This document shows, piece after piece, positions 44,401-53,800 of a DNA stretch of 64,000 nt. Source of the stretch: Stenotrophomonas ginsengisoli (GTDB lineage Bacteria > Pseudomonadota > Gammaproteobacteria > Xanthomonadales > Xanthomonadaceae); the NCBI RefSeq assembly GCF_001431485.1, contig NZ_LDJM01000022.1, positions 1 through 64,000 on the forward strand. Direction: 5' to 3'. Position numbers and translations under genes: made by a program. Positions within the stretch are counted from its first letter, which is position 1; the number at the start of each line of letters is the position of its first letter. The notes below the pieces were generated by a model. That model had not been told where the DNA came from, searched no databases, and saw nothing but the letters and a program-made list of their open reading frames with translations.

Positions 44401-44431
44401 AACACACCCGGCCTGGCCGGGTGTGTTTTTT
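44401..44431. terminator. Bidirectional rho-independent terminator
   Basis: ACACACCCGGCC pairs with GGCCGGGTGTGT across a very small loop, followed by TTTTTT. It separates the convergent TMEM43 and LuxR-type regulator genes. Confidence 0.9.
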
Positions 44432-44444
44432 CACGGCTGCTGCG

Positions 44445-47015
44445 TTAGAGGATCAGCAGGCTGCGGGCGCGGATGATGGCCTGGGCGCGGTTGCTCACCG
44501 CCAGCTTCTCGTAGATCTTCTTGCGGTGGGTCTTCACCGTGCCGGCGGAAATGCCCAGCTGGCGCGCGATTTCCTTGCTGCTCAGGCCTTCGGCGAGCAG
44601 GGCCATGGTCTGGCATTCGCGCGGGCTCAGGGCCGTGTTGGTGTGCGGCATGTGGGCCGGGCCGGCCTGGCGTGGCAGCACCCAGGGCTGGGCGATGCCG
44701 CCCAGCTGCTGCAGGTGGGTGACCAGCCGTTCGGGCAAAGGCCAGCGGTCGTTGACGGCCCATTGCGCGGCCTGCTGCAGCCAATCGGCGGCATCGCGGC
44801 TGCGCCGCCGCAGGGCATTGTCGGCACTGAGCTGCAAGGCCTGCTGCAGGCATTGGCGGGCCTGGCCGAGCCGGCGCAGGGACTGCGCAATGCGCATCTG
44901 CAGCACCTGCTGGAACAGGGCGTGGCGGCAGTCCAGGTTTGCCAGGGCCGGCGCCGGGATCTGTTCGAGCAGGGCCTGGGCCGGTTGCACCTGTCCCAGC
45001 AGCAGTTGCAGGTGGGCCGCTTCCAGCAGCAACGGCCCCTGCAGCCCGCGCAGATGTGGCTGCTGGTCGGCATCGGGCTGCAGCAGCGGGGCCAGCAAGG
45101 GGCCCTGCAGCAGGGCCTGGGCCTGGCGCCACTGGCCGGCCCGGTTGAGCAGTTGCAGCTGGCTCAGGGCCAGGTGGTGGTGCAGGCGCGGCAACTGGCG
45201 CTGCTCGGCAAAGGCATGGCCCCGGGCCAGCAGGGCCAGCGCGGCCTCCAGGCCCTGGCAGCGGTACAGCGCATCGGCGGCAGCGGCATGGCTCTGCGCA
45301 TACAGGCAGACCCAGCCATAGACCTGGTCGATCTTTTCCAGTGCCGGCAGCAGCAGGGCCAATGCGGCCTCGGCCTGGTTGTCTTCGGCCAGCAGCACGC
45401 CCTGCAGCAGCTGGCAGCTCAGCACCTCGTAGCTGTCGGCGGCCACCGTGCTGTCGGCGATCGCGCGTGCCCGCTCGACCGTGGCGGTGGCCAGCTGCGG
45501 GCCGTGCAGGGCCAGCTGCGCATACCCCAGGTGCAGCAGCAGGAACACGCTGATCTTTTCCGGCTGGTGCTGCAGCAGCTGCAGGCCGGCCTGGCTGATG
45601 GCCATGGCCTGGGCATGCTGCTGCATGTCCATGTGGTGGTAAGCCAGCACCGAGGCCACGCAGGCGGCCAGGGTCGGCTGCTGTTCGCGCTGGCGGACAA
45701 AGTGCTGCTGCATGTCCTGCAGCAGCGCGTCGGGAATGGGGTTGTCGGCACAGGTGTGGAAGACGCCTTCCAGCAGGGTCACCCAGGTCCGGGTTGCCAC
45801 CAGGTCGGCATCGGCGGCCAGGCGGGTGTAGTGGCTGGTCAGCGCGCTGCCCTGTTGGAACAGCTCACCGGCCTGGCCGGGATGGCCATGGCGCAGGCGC
45901 TGGTAGACCTGGGACAGGAACAGCAGCGGGCGGTCATAGGCCCGTTCCGGTGGCAGCGGCGGGGCCAGCGGCAGGTCCGGCGCATTGCCCAGGTCCAGGG
46001 TGATGGCACCGGCGCGCTCGATCAGGGCGGCGGCTTCTTCCTTCTGCGGCAACTCCAGGGCGTGGCGCACGGCCTGGGCCGGCTGGTCGTGCTGGGCAAA
46101 CCAGTGCGCGGCCAGGCGCTTGCTCTCGGCATGCAGCTGCGGCTGCTGCAGGCGCAGCTGTTCGCGCTGGTGGCTGGCAATGACCGGGTGCAGCAGGACC
46201 CAGCCGGCCTGGGCCGGCGGCGGGCACAGCAGCAGGCCGGCCTGGCCCAGTTGTTCCACGGTCTGCAGCAGCCGCTGCGGCTCGGGCAGCTGGTTGAGCA
46301 GGGCGGCGGGCATTTCGCCGATCGCGGCCAGGATGCCCAGCGCGGTCGGATCCATGCCGTGCAGGCCGGGCAGCACCACCTCGGCCAGCCAGGCAGCGAT
46401 GGCCGGCGGCAGCTGCCAGCTCAGGTCGGCAGGGCCCAGCAGGTAGCCGGCCTGTTCCGGGTGCAGGGCAAGCAGGCGCAGGCCGGCTGCCCAGCCGGCC
46501 AGACGCCGGTTCAGCAGGCTGGCTTGAGGGCTGGAAAAGGCCGTACCGAGCAGTAGCCCGGCCTCGGCATCGTCCAGCTGCAGCTGGCTGGCATCGAGGA
46601 CCTGCAGCTGGCCATGCAGCTGGGCCTGGTACAGGGCGGTGCCGTGCAGGCGACGGTCGGCGGCGATGATCCGGCGCCCGGCCTGACCCAACCACCAGCG
46701 CGAAAACTGCTGCCGGGCAGGGCTGTGCAGCAGGTGCAGGTCATCGACCAGCAGCAGTGCGGCGTTGCTGACGCACAGTTGGGTCAGGGCCTGGGCCAGG
46801 GCATCGGGGGCGTTGTGCTCCTCGTGAAGCTGCAGCCAGGCCACGGCCAGGCCGGCCGCGCGCTGTTGCTGGTACAGCGCCGCCAGCAGGCAGCTCTTGC
46901 CGCTGCCCGGCGGCCCGGCCAGCAGCAGGCACGGCGCCTGCGCCGTGCTGATGGCATCCAGTAGCCGCTGCCGCGGCAGCAGGTGCGCAATATGTGGCGG
47001 GTGCCAGCCATCCAT
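44445..47015 (-). CDS. MalT-like LuxR-family ATP-dependent transcription regulator
   Basis: The product, about 856 residues, has the LAL/MalT plan. A STAND-type NTPase comes first, with Walker A GPPGSGKS near residue 35 and a Walker B-like ALLLVDDLHLLH. A long helical repeat region rich in Leu/Gln/Ala (TPR-like, about 330-770) follows. A C-terminal LuxR helix-turn-helix reads LSPRECQTMALLAEGLSSKEIARQLGISAGTVKTHRKKIYEKLAVSNRAQAI. It should be a ligand- and ATP-responsive activator. An upstream TTG with a GGGGGAG site only 2 nt away is an alternative start (875 residues); the ATG with AAGG at 7 nt was preferred. It lies directly downstream of the dehydrogenase operon. Confidence 0.85.
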   Translation of the reverse strand: MDGWHPPHIAHLLPRQRLLDAISTAQAPCLLLAGPPGSGKSCLLAALYQQQRAAGLAVAWLQLHEEHNAPDALAQALTQLCVSNAALLLVDDLHLLHSPARQQFSRWWLGQAGRRIIAADRRLHGTALYQAQLHGQLQVLDASQLQLDDAEAGLLLGTAFSSPQASLLNRRLAGWAAGLRLLALHPEQAGYLLGPADLSWQLPPAIAAWLAEVVLPGLHGMDPTALGILAAIGEMPAALLNQLPEPQRLLQTVEQLGQAGLLLCPPPAQAGWVLLHPVIASHQREQLRLQQPQLHAESKRLAAHWFAQHDQPAQAVRHALELPQKEEAAALIERAGAITLDLGNAPDLPLAPPLPPERAYDRPLLFLSQVYQRLRHGHPGQAGELFQQGSALTSHYTRLAADADLVATRTWVTLLEGVFHTCADNPIPDALLQDMQQHFVRQREQQPTLAACVASVLAYHHMDMQQHAQAMAISQAGLQLLQHQPEKISVFLLLHLGYAQLALHGPQLATATVERARAIADSTVAADSYEVLSCQLLQGVLLAEDNQAEAALALLLPALEKIDQVYGWVCLYAQSHAAAADALYRCQGLEAALALLARGHAFAEQRQLPRLHHHLALSQLQLLNRAGQWRQAQALLQGPLLAPLLQPDADQQPHLRGLQGPLLLEAAHLQLLLGQVQPAQALLEQIPAPALANLDCRHALFQQVLQMRIAQSLRRLGQARQCLQQALQLSADNALRRRSRDAADWLQQAAQWAVNDRWPLPERLVTHLQQLGGIAQPWVLPRQAGPAHMPHTNTALSPRECQTMALLAEGLSSKEIARQLGISAGTVKTHRKKIYEKLAVSNRAQAIIRARSLLIL

Positions 47016-47139
47016 GCCGGTGCCTTGTGTGGGCAGCAGTGCGTCGTGCAGTGCAGTGGAATCAGCAGCCAAGTCTCCCCCGGGATGCGCTGCGGTTGTC
47101 TGCTGATTCTGCCAGTGCTGTGGCCTTGATGGTGAAAAA

Positions 47140-47165
47140 CCCGGCCGGCGGGGGGGCCGGCCGGG
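47140..47165 (-). terminator. Rho-independent terminator of the dehydrogenase operon
   Basis: On the minus strand CCCGGCCGGC pairs with GCCGGCCGGG around six C residues and is followed by TTTTT. It lies just after the stop of the E2 gene and before the LuxR-type gene. Confidence 0.85.
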
Positions 47166-47170
47166 GTGTC

Positions 47171-48526
47171 TTACTGGGCCAGGGCGAGGTCGTCGAGCAT
47201 CGCGCGCAGGAAGCGGGCGGCTTCGCCACCGGTGCAGGCGCGGTGGTCGAAGGTCACCGACAGCGGAATCACCTTGTGCGTTTCCACCCCACCCATTACC
47301 GGGGTGAGCTGGAAGCGGGCGCGCCCGGCACCGACGATGGCCACGCTCGGCGGTACCACCACCGGGGTGGCATAGCGGCCGGCGAACATGCCGAAGTTGG
47401 ACAGGCTGATGGTGTGGCCGCTCAGTTCGGACGGGGCAATGGTGCGCGTTTCCACCTGCTGGCGCAGGCGGGTGATGCCCTCGCGCACGCCACGGGCATC
47501 GAGCATGTCGGCATTGCGCAGGGCCGGCACGAACAGGCCGTCATCGGTGTCCACGGCAATGCCGATGTCCACCTGGCGGTGCAGGGTGCGGGTCAGGTTG
47601 GCGCCATCAAACCAGGCATTCATCGCCGGCACCGCCTGGCAGGCGACCACGATCGCGCGCACCAGGCGGGCGGTGACATCGCTGCCCGGCAGCCAGGCAT
47701 GGATGTCGGCATCGTCATTGAGGGTGGTCGGCACCACCTGGGCATGGGCATCGGCCATGACCCGGGCCATGTTGCGGCGCACGCCCTTCAGCGGCTCGGG
47801 CTGGCCCAGGCTGGCAGGGCTGCCCGGAGGGCTGGTGCGCATCGGCCTGCCGGCAGCGGACAGGGCGGTGCGTTCGGCGCTGACCGGGGCCGTCGCCACT
47901 GCGACCGGCGCGGCCGCGGCGCGGGCCAGCGGGGCGGCCTGGCCGATCGGCGCGCTGCCGTTGGCGGCAGCCTGCTTCACATCCTGCATGGTCACCGCAC
48001 CATCGGCGCCGCTGGCGGCGACCCGGGCCAGGTCCACGCCGAGCTTGCGCGCCATCGCACGCACCGCCGGCACCGCCTTGACCCCACCCACGGCAATGGC
48101 CGCTTCGGTGTGCACGGCATTGGAGCTGACCATCGCGCCGACCACGGTGCCTTCGTCATCGCGCTCGGTGCTGGCGGCCGGAACCGGCGGCGGCGTGGCC
48201 GGCGCGGGGGCCGGTGCCGGGGCCGGGGCATGGCCATGATGATGGCCGGTGTCCTGGCCTTCGGCACGCTGCGGCAGGCTCGGGTCGATCTCGAACAGGG
48301 CCAGCTCGTGGCCGGTGATCACGATGTCACCGGCATTGCCGGCCAGCTTGAGCACCTTGCCCGAGACCGGCGAGGGCACTTCGACCACGGCCTTGGCCGT
48401 TTCCATCGAGACCAGCGGCTCGTCCAGCTTGATGACATCGCCAACCTTGACGAACCACTCCACGATGGTCGCGTCCGGCAGGCCTTCGCCCAGGTCCGGC
48501 AGGTGGAAGCTCTTTGTTGCGCTCAT
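47171..48526 (-). CDS. 2-oxoacid dehydrogenase E2 component (dihydrolipoamide acyltransferase)
   Basis: The 451-residue product has an N-terminal lipoyl domain with the lipoylated Lys45 in VSMETAKAVVEV and a His/Ala/Pro-rich linker. A subunit-binding domain (VPAVRAMARKLGVDLARVAASGADGAVTMQDV) and a catalytic domain with RRNMARVMADAH and ISLSNFGMFAGRYATPVV follow. The active-site motif, normally HRxxDG, is H428-RACT-G433 here, with Thr at the usual Asp position. It is the last gene of the E1alpha-E1beta-E2 operon and transfers acyl groups from E1 to CoA. The branched-chain 2-oxoacid complex is favoured because Xanthomonadaceae make iso-branched fatty acids and carry a separate AceEF-type pyruvate dehydrogenase. 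Confidence 0.85.
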   Translation of the reverse strand: MSATKSFHLPDLGEGLPDATIVEWFVKVGDVIKLDEPLVSMETAKAVVEVPSPVSGKVLKLAGNAGDIVITGHELALFEIDPSLPQRAEGQDTGHHHGHAPAPAPAPAPATPPPVPAASTERDDEGTVVGAMVSSNAVHTEAAIAVGGVKAVPAVRAMARKLGVDLARVAASGADGAVTMQDVKQAAANGSAPIGQAAPLARAAAAPVAVATAPVSAERTALSAAGRPMRTSPPGSPASLGQPEPLKGVRRNMARVMADAHAQVVPTTLNDDADIHAWLPGSDVTARLVRAIVVACQAVPAMNAWFDGANLTRTLHRQVDIGIAVDTDDGLFVPALRNADMLDARGVREGITRLRQQVETRTIAPSELSGHTISLSNFGMFAGRYATPVVVPPSVAIVGAGRARFQLTPVMGGVETHKVIPLSVTFDHRACTGGEAARFLRAMLDDLALAQ

Positions 48527-48588
48527 GCAGATTTCTCGAAATGTGGGCGGTGGCCGTTGGCGCAGGCGCCATGACGGCCGGTGGCAGG

Positions 48589-49575
48589 TCAGCCGTTGGC
48601 GATGGTGCGCTTGGCAGCGGCAACAATGCGCTCGACGCTGGGCAGGTACTTCATTTCCAGGCGGAACAGCGGGATATGGGTGTCATAGCCGGTGACGCGC
48701 TCGACCGGGGCGAGCAGGTCATACAGCGAATGCTCGGCCAGGCGGGCGGCGATTTCGGCACCGAAACCGGCAGTCTTCGGCGCTTCCTGGATCACCACGC
48801 AGCGCCCGGTACGGGCCACCGACTCGGCGATGGTGTCAAAGTCCAGCGGGCGCAGGGTGGCCACGTCGATGACCTCGGCGCTGATGCCCTCGGCGGCCAG
48901 GGCGTCGGCCGCTTCCAGCGCTTCCTTGACCTGGGCGCCCCAGGCCACCAGGGTCACGTCGGTGCCGTCGCGCAGCACGAAGCACACATCCAGCGGCAGT
49001 GCTTCGCCGTCATCGACCACCAGTTCCTTGTACTGGCGGTAGATGCGCTTGGGCTCGAAGTAGATCACCGGGTCCGGCTCGCGGATCGCGGCCAGCAGCA
49101 TGCCGTAGGCGCGCTGCGGGCTGGACGGCATCACCACGCGCATGCCCGGCACGTTGGTGAACATCGCCTCGTTGGCCTCGCTGTGGTGTTCCGGGGCGCG
49201 GATGCCACCGCCCCACGGCACGCGCAGCACCATCGGGCAGGTCAGGCGGCCACGGGTACGGTTGCGCAGGCGCGCGGCGTGGCAGATCAGGTGGTCCAGC
49301 ATCGGGTAGACGAAGCCGTCGAACTGGGCCTCGGCCACCGGCTTCATGCCCTGCACGGCCAGGCCCACGGTGAGGCCGGCGATGGTGGTTTCATCCAGCG
49401 GGGTGTCCAGCACGCGTTCGCTGCCGAAGCGCTGCTGCAGGCCGGCGGTGGCGCGGAACACGCCGCCGTTGACGCCGACGTCCTCGCCAAGCACGACCAC
49501 CGACGGGTCATTGCGCATTTCCCAGGCCAGGGCCTGGGTGATGGCTTCAATCAGGGTGATGGGCTGGGCGGTCAT
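48589..49575 (-). CDS. 2-oxoacid dehydrogenase E1 beta subunit
   Basis: The 328-residue product is a transketolase-like E1beta: ITLIEAITQALAWEMRNDPSVVVLGEDVGVNGGVFRATAGLQQRFG, PLDETTIAGLTVGLA, FDGFVYPMLDHLI and VTLVAWGAQVKEALEAA. With E1alpha it forms the TPP-dependent alpha2beta2 decarboxylase that starts the oxidative decarboxylation of a 2-oxoacid. The ATG at the conserved start of the family, with GAGG 6 nt upstream, was chosen. An upstream ATG overlapping the E1alpha stop by 8 nt would add 28 residues without known homology but would couple translation. It is the middle gene of the operon. Confidence 0.9.
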   Translation of the reverse strand: MTAQPITLIEAITQALAWEMRNDPSVVVLGEDVGVNGGVFRATAGLQQRFGSERVLDTPLDETTIAGLTVGLAVQGMKPVAEAQFDGFVYPMLDHLICHAARLRNRTRGRLTCPMVLRVPWGGGIRAPEHHSEANEAMFTNVPGMRVVMPSSPQRAYGMLLAAIREPDPVIYFEPKRIYRQYKELVVDDGEALPLDVCFVLRDGTDVTLVAWGAQVKEALEAADALAAEGISAEVIDVATLRPLDFDTIAESVARTGRCVVIQEAPKTAGFGAEIAARLAEHSLYDLLAPVERVTGYDTHIPLFRLEMKYLPSVERIVAAAKRTIANG

Positions 49576-49651
49576 GGCTGCCTCGCTGCGCTGGCTGTCG
49601 CTGTGGGTGTCGGCACTGGCGTGCTGGCGGTCAGTGGAAACATGGCGCAGG

Positions 49652-50740
49652 TCATCCATGGCGGTTCTCCAGCGCCATTGCCGCCGCGCGCTGGGCCAGC
49701 AGCTCCGGCGGCGGGTCGGCATACAGGTAGTCGAACATCGCCTCCACCGGCGGCACCGGGGTGGCCAGGTAGGCGTTGACCTCCTCGTCCACGCGCTTGG
49801 TGCATTCGGCGTTCCAGTCCTCTTCCAGCTGCTCGTTCCAGACCCCGGCGCGGGTCAGGTAGGCACGCAGGCGCAGCATCGGCTCGCGGGTCCAGGCATC
49901 GGTGACTTCAGCGCTGTCGCGGTAGCGGCGGGCGTCATCGGCGGTGGTGTGGTCGGAGAGGCGGTAGGTCAGCAGTTCCAGCACGGTGCCACCGTCGCCG
50001 GCCAGGGCACGTTCGCGCGCCTGCTGCATGGCCACCATCACCGCCAGCAGGTCATTGCCGTCCACCTGCAGGCAGTACAGGCCACCGGCCAGGCCCTTCT
50101 GGGCCAGAGTCTGGGCGCCGGTCTGGGCGCTGCGCGGCACGCTGATGGCCCAGCCGTTGTTGACCACGCACAGGATCAGCGGGAGCTTGTAGGCACCGGC
50201 CGAGTTCACCGCGGCGTAGAAGTCGGTCTTGGAGCTGCCGCCGTCGCCGCACACGGCCACGGCAATCTGCGCCTGCTTGCGCAGCTTGAAGGCCAGGGCC
50301 GACCCGGCCGCATGCAGGCACTGGGTGGAGATCGGCACGCAGATCGGGAAATCGTTGGCCGCATCGCTGTTGCGGTCGTAATCGCTGCCGCGCTCGTCGC
50401 CGCCCCAGTACAGCAGCACGTCACGGATGCGCACGCCGCGCACCAGCATGGCGCCGTATTCGCGGTAGCTGGGGGCAAACACGTCGCCATTGCGCATCAC
50501 CGCGCCGATACCGACGTGGGCAGCCTCGTGGCCCAGGCAGGAAGCATAGGTGCCCAGCTTGCCGGTGCGCTGCAGGGCCACGGCCTTGCTGTCGAACAGG
50601 CGGGTCATCAGCATCTGCTTGAAGAACGGCACCAGGGCGGCCGGGTCGCGCAGGTTCTCGGGCAGGTCGTTGCGCAGCAACTGACCCTCGTTGTCCAGGT
50701 ATTGCAGGTGGTGGATCTGGTATTGAGCGGAAACCGTCAT
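49652..50740 (-). CDS. 2-oxoacid dehydrogenase E1 alpha subunit
   Basis: The 362-residue product is the TPP-binding E1alpha: RLFDSKAVALQRTGKLGTYASCLGHEAAHVG and SYREYGAML. The TPP motif GDGGSSKTDFYAAVNSAGAYKLPLILCVVNN has the usual GDG...NN spacing. The phosphorylation-loop-like YRLSDHTTADDARRYR is conserved. It is the first gene of the leftward operon and acts in the cytoplasm with E1beta and E2; no E3 (lipoamide dehydrogenase) gene is in the window. The specific substrate, branched-chain 2-oxoacids or pyruvate, is not decided by sequence. A 12-bp palindrome lies 24-35 bp upstream of the ATG. Confidence 0.9.
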   Translation of the reverse strand: MTVSAQYQIHHLQYLDNEGQLLRNDLPENLRDPAALVPFFKQMLMTRLFDSKAVALQRTGKLGTYASCLGHEAAHVGIGAVMRNGDVFAPSYREYGAMLVRGVRIRDVLLYWGGDERGSDYDRNSDAANDFPICVPISTQCLHAAGSALAFKLRKQAQIAVAVCGDGGSSKTDFYAAVNSAGAYKLPLILCVVNNGWAISVPRSAQTGAQTLAQKGLAGGLYCLQVDGNDLLAVMVAMQQARERALAGDGGTVLELLTYRLSDHTTADDARRYRDSAEVTDAWTREPMLRLRAYLTRAGVWNEQLEEDWNAECTKRVDEEVNAYLATPVPPVEAMFDYLYADPPPELLAQRAAAMALENRHG

Positions 50741-50763
50741 TGCTGCGACATCCCTACAGATGG

Positions 50764-50775
50764 TTTCAATTGAAA
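50764..50775. promoter_or_regulatory. Candidate operator palindrome upstream of E1 alpha
   Basis: TTTCAATTGAAA is a perfect 12-bp palindrome lying 24-35 bp upstream of the first gene of the dehydrogenase operon, in an otherwise GC-rich region. Its position fits a repressor or activator site. The binding protein is unknown; Lrp/BkdR-type or LuxR-type regulators are possible. Confidence 0.4.
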
Positions 50776-50845
50776 GGACATCCTAGGCAACTTGGCGTTA
50801 AAAGCCCGCTTGCGGTGCAGCAATTGAGCGCCGTACGGATGACAA

Positions 50846-50875
50846 AAAGGGTGCGGCCTGATGGCCGCACCCTTT
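50846..50875 (-). terminator. Rho-independent terminator of the secreted nuclease gene
   Basis: AAAGGGTGCGGCC pairs perfectly with GGCCGCACCCTTT around a four-base loop. On the minus strand the arm ends in a run of T. It lies 22 bp after the nuclease stop. Confidence 0.9.
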
Positions 50876-50897
50876 GTTTTCACAGGAAAAACCCGGC

Positions 50898-53800
50898 TCA
50901 GTAAGCGCCGTTGTAGCTGCCGCTGTTGTTGCCGGCATCACTGTCGTTGCTGCTGGTGGATGCCGTGCCGTTGACCTGCAGCACACCGCTGGCCGGCACC
51001 GGGCGGGTGTTGGCCTTGATGCTGAAGCTGGCGCTTGCACCGGCGGCCAGGCTGGCGGCACTGCAGCGGAAGCTGGCCTGGCGGTTGCCGGCGGTGACCT
51101 TGCTGCAGCTCCAGCCCGGGGCGGCGACCACCGAGGAGGTCGCGGTCAGGGTGTTGCCTTCCAGCAGCAGCACCGGGTTGGCCGCGGCCAGCTGGCCGAT
51201 GTTGCTGACCGTGGCGTTGACCGTGGTGGTCAGGCCGGTGGACGGCACATTGGCCGGGCCGGACAGGCTTACCGACAGGTCCGCGGCCGGGACCACGGCC
51301 GGGGTCACCTGCACATGCACATCGGCGCTGTTGTTGGCCGGCTGCGGGTCACTGGTCTGGGCGCTGGCGGCCACGGCCAGGCTCAGGGTGCTGCCGGCCA
51401 GGTCGGCACCGGTGGTCACCGTGCTGGTGAAGCTGGCGCTGGCGCCGGCGGCCAGGGTGTTGATGGTGCAGGTCACCGTGGTGGTGGCGGTGACCACCGG
51501 CGCGGCGCAGTTCCAGCCGGCCGGCAGGTTGCCCATCACCGGGGTGACCGGTGCATTGAACACCAGGGCCACCGCGGCCTGTTCGGCGCTGGCCGGGCCG
51601 TTGTTGCTGACGCTGCCGGTGAAGCTCACCGGCTGCCCGGCTTGTACCGTGTAGATGTCGGCATTGGCGGCCACACCGAGGTCGGCGAACTGCTGCACCG
51701 CCAGCTGGATCAGGACCAGGGTCGGGTCATGGTCGGCCAGACGGGTCGGGGTGTTGCCGTCGCTGCGGGCGGTCTCCGGGAAATCGGCATTGATGCGGGC
51801 ATGGCTGATGCGCAGGTCTTCCACATCCCCGGCGTTGAGCATGGCGCTGTTGGCAATCACATGGTCCAGCGACTGCACCACGCCGTCGTATGTGTAGCTG
51901 TAGCTGTCATGGGCCGGCAGCAACCAGGTCAGGGTCTGGTAATCCGGGGTGACCAGATCCACGCCGTCGCCGCTGACGATGGTTTCATCATCGGCGGATG
52001 GCTGGCCGGTGATGGTGCCCATCGCATCGACATAGCCGTCGTTGAACTCGAAGGCGTTGAAGTCGCCCATCACCAGCACGCGCTCGGCCGGGTTGGCGCT
52101 CTGCCGGGCCTGCAGCAGCTCGGCCAGGAACACCGCTTGCTGGTGGCGCTTGGCGCGCACGCGCTGGCCGGCGGCATCGTCGGTCTCGTTGCCGTTGAGT
52201 GAGCGCTGGTGGACCACGATCGCGGTCAGCGGGAACTGGCGGCCATCGGCGAAGTTGACCACCGCCTCCAGCGACAGCGGCGGGCGGTCGTTGAGCAGGG
52301 AGCTGGTGCCGCCCGGCTCGGTCCAGCTGGTGTCCTTGCCGTGCTGGGCCACCACGCCCACGCTCACCCGCGGCACGCCAGCGGCCACCTCGGCGGTCTT
52401 GACCAGGAAGCCCACATCGATGCCGCCAACGTCATTGCCTTCCATCAGGTAGGCCACATAGCGCGGGTCGGGCTGGCCGTTGGCCACCGCATCGGCATTG
52501 ATGCGGTTGGCCAGGGTGGTCAGCACGGTCAGGTTCTCCACTTCCACCGCACCGAGGATGTCGGGCAAGTGCAGGTAGTTGCGCACGGCCAGCGAGGCCT
52601 TGTTCAAGCGCTTGTCGTAGGCGGCCGAGGTGAGCACCGGCTCGCCGATGGCCGGGTCGTTCACATCGTCGAAGAAGCGCTGCAGGTTGTAGGTGGCCAC
52701 GTTGATGTCGTCGGCCAGCGGGGTGGCCGCCGGGCGGGGCTGGTCAAAGCCGTCGCATTCCACCGCCGGCGTGGTCTCCGGATAGAGGGTGTAACGACGG
52801 AAGGTGTAGTCCAGCGGGCCGGTCACTTCCAGCACGCGGCAGTTGGAGGCCAGGTTCAGGCGCTCGGCACCGATGGCGCCGCTGCTCACGGCCAGCAGTT
52901 CGGGGTTGGTATCCCAGCGCGGCACGTTGGCCGGTGCACTGGCCGGCAGGGCGTCGGGCAGCTGGATGCCCGGCTCGCGGAAGGAGCGCTGCACGCCGGT
53001 GACCACGGCATGGAACACGCCATTGCCGCTACCGTTGGCCTGGGTCTCGTTGACCGAGCCGCCGGTCGGCGCGTTGACGGTCAGGCTGGCAGCGGTGACG
53101 CGCATGCCTTCATAGCGCTCGAGCTGGTCGATCGGGCCCTCGGCGGACGGCAGGGCGGTGGTCAACACGATCGGTGCCGGCAGCGGCTGGCCGCTGGCCA
53201 GCACGGTGGTGGTCGGGTTGGTGAGCTCGGTCAGCGGCGGCTGCTGCGGGTCGGCACTGGGCACGTATTCGATCACCGTGCCCTGCACCGCGACCAGGGT
53301 GCCCGGGACGATGTTCGCGGCCGGGGCGGCGCCGGTGTAGACGTAGATGCCGCGCGAGGCATCGGCCGCATGCGGGCCTTCGCTGTCCGGGGTCTGGATG
53401 AAGTAGCCGGCGGTACGCACACCGGTGACCACACCGCGGGTGGTCACCACCTGGCCCTCGAACGGCGAGCGCGCACCGCTGCCCTGGATGGCACTGATCG
53501 GCAGGGCGACAAAATCGTCATTGATGATGGTGCCGGTGGCGGCAAGGCTGCCCGGGAAGGCGCCCTGGACGTTGCTGATGTCCAGGAAGAAGGTCTCGTC
53601 GGCCTCCGTGTCGGTATCGCCATTGACCTGCACGGTGATGCTGGCGCTGGTCTGGCCTTCGGCAATGGTCAGGGTGCCGGAGCTGGCGATGTAGTCGCTG
53701 GCGGCGCTGGCGCTGCCATCACGGGTGGCATATTGCAGGCTCACGCCGCCGGCACCGGCCGGGGCGTTGAGGGTCACGTTGAAGACAAAGGCGGTGGTGC

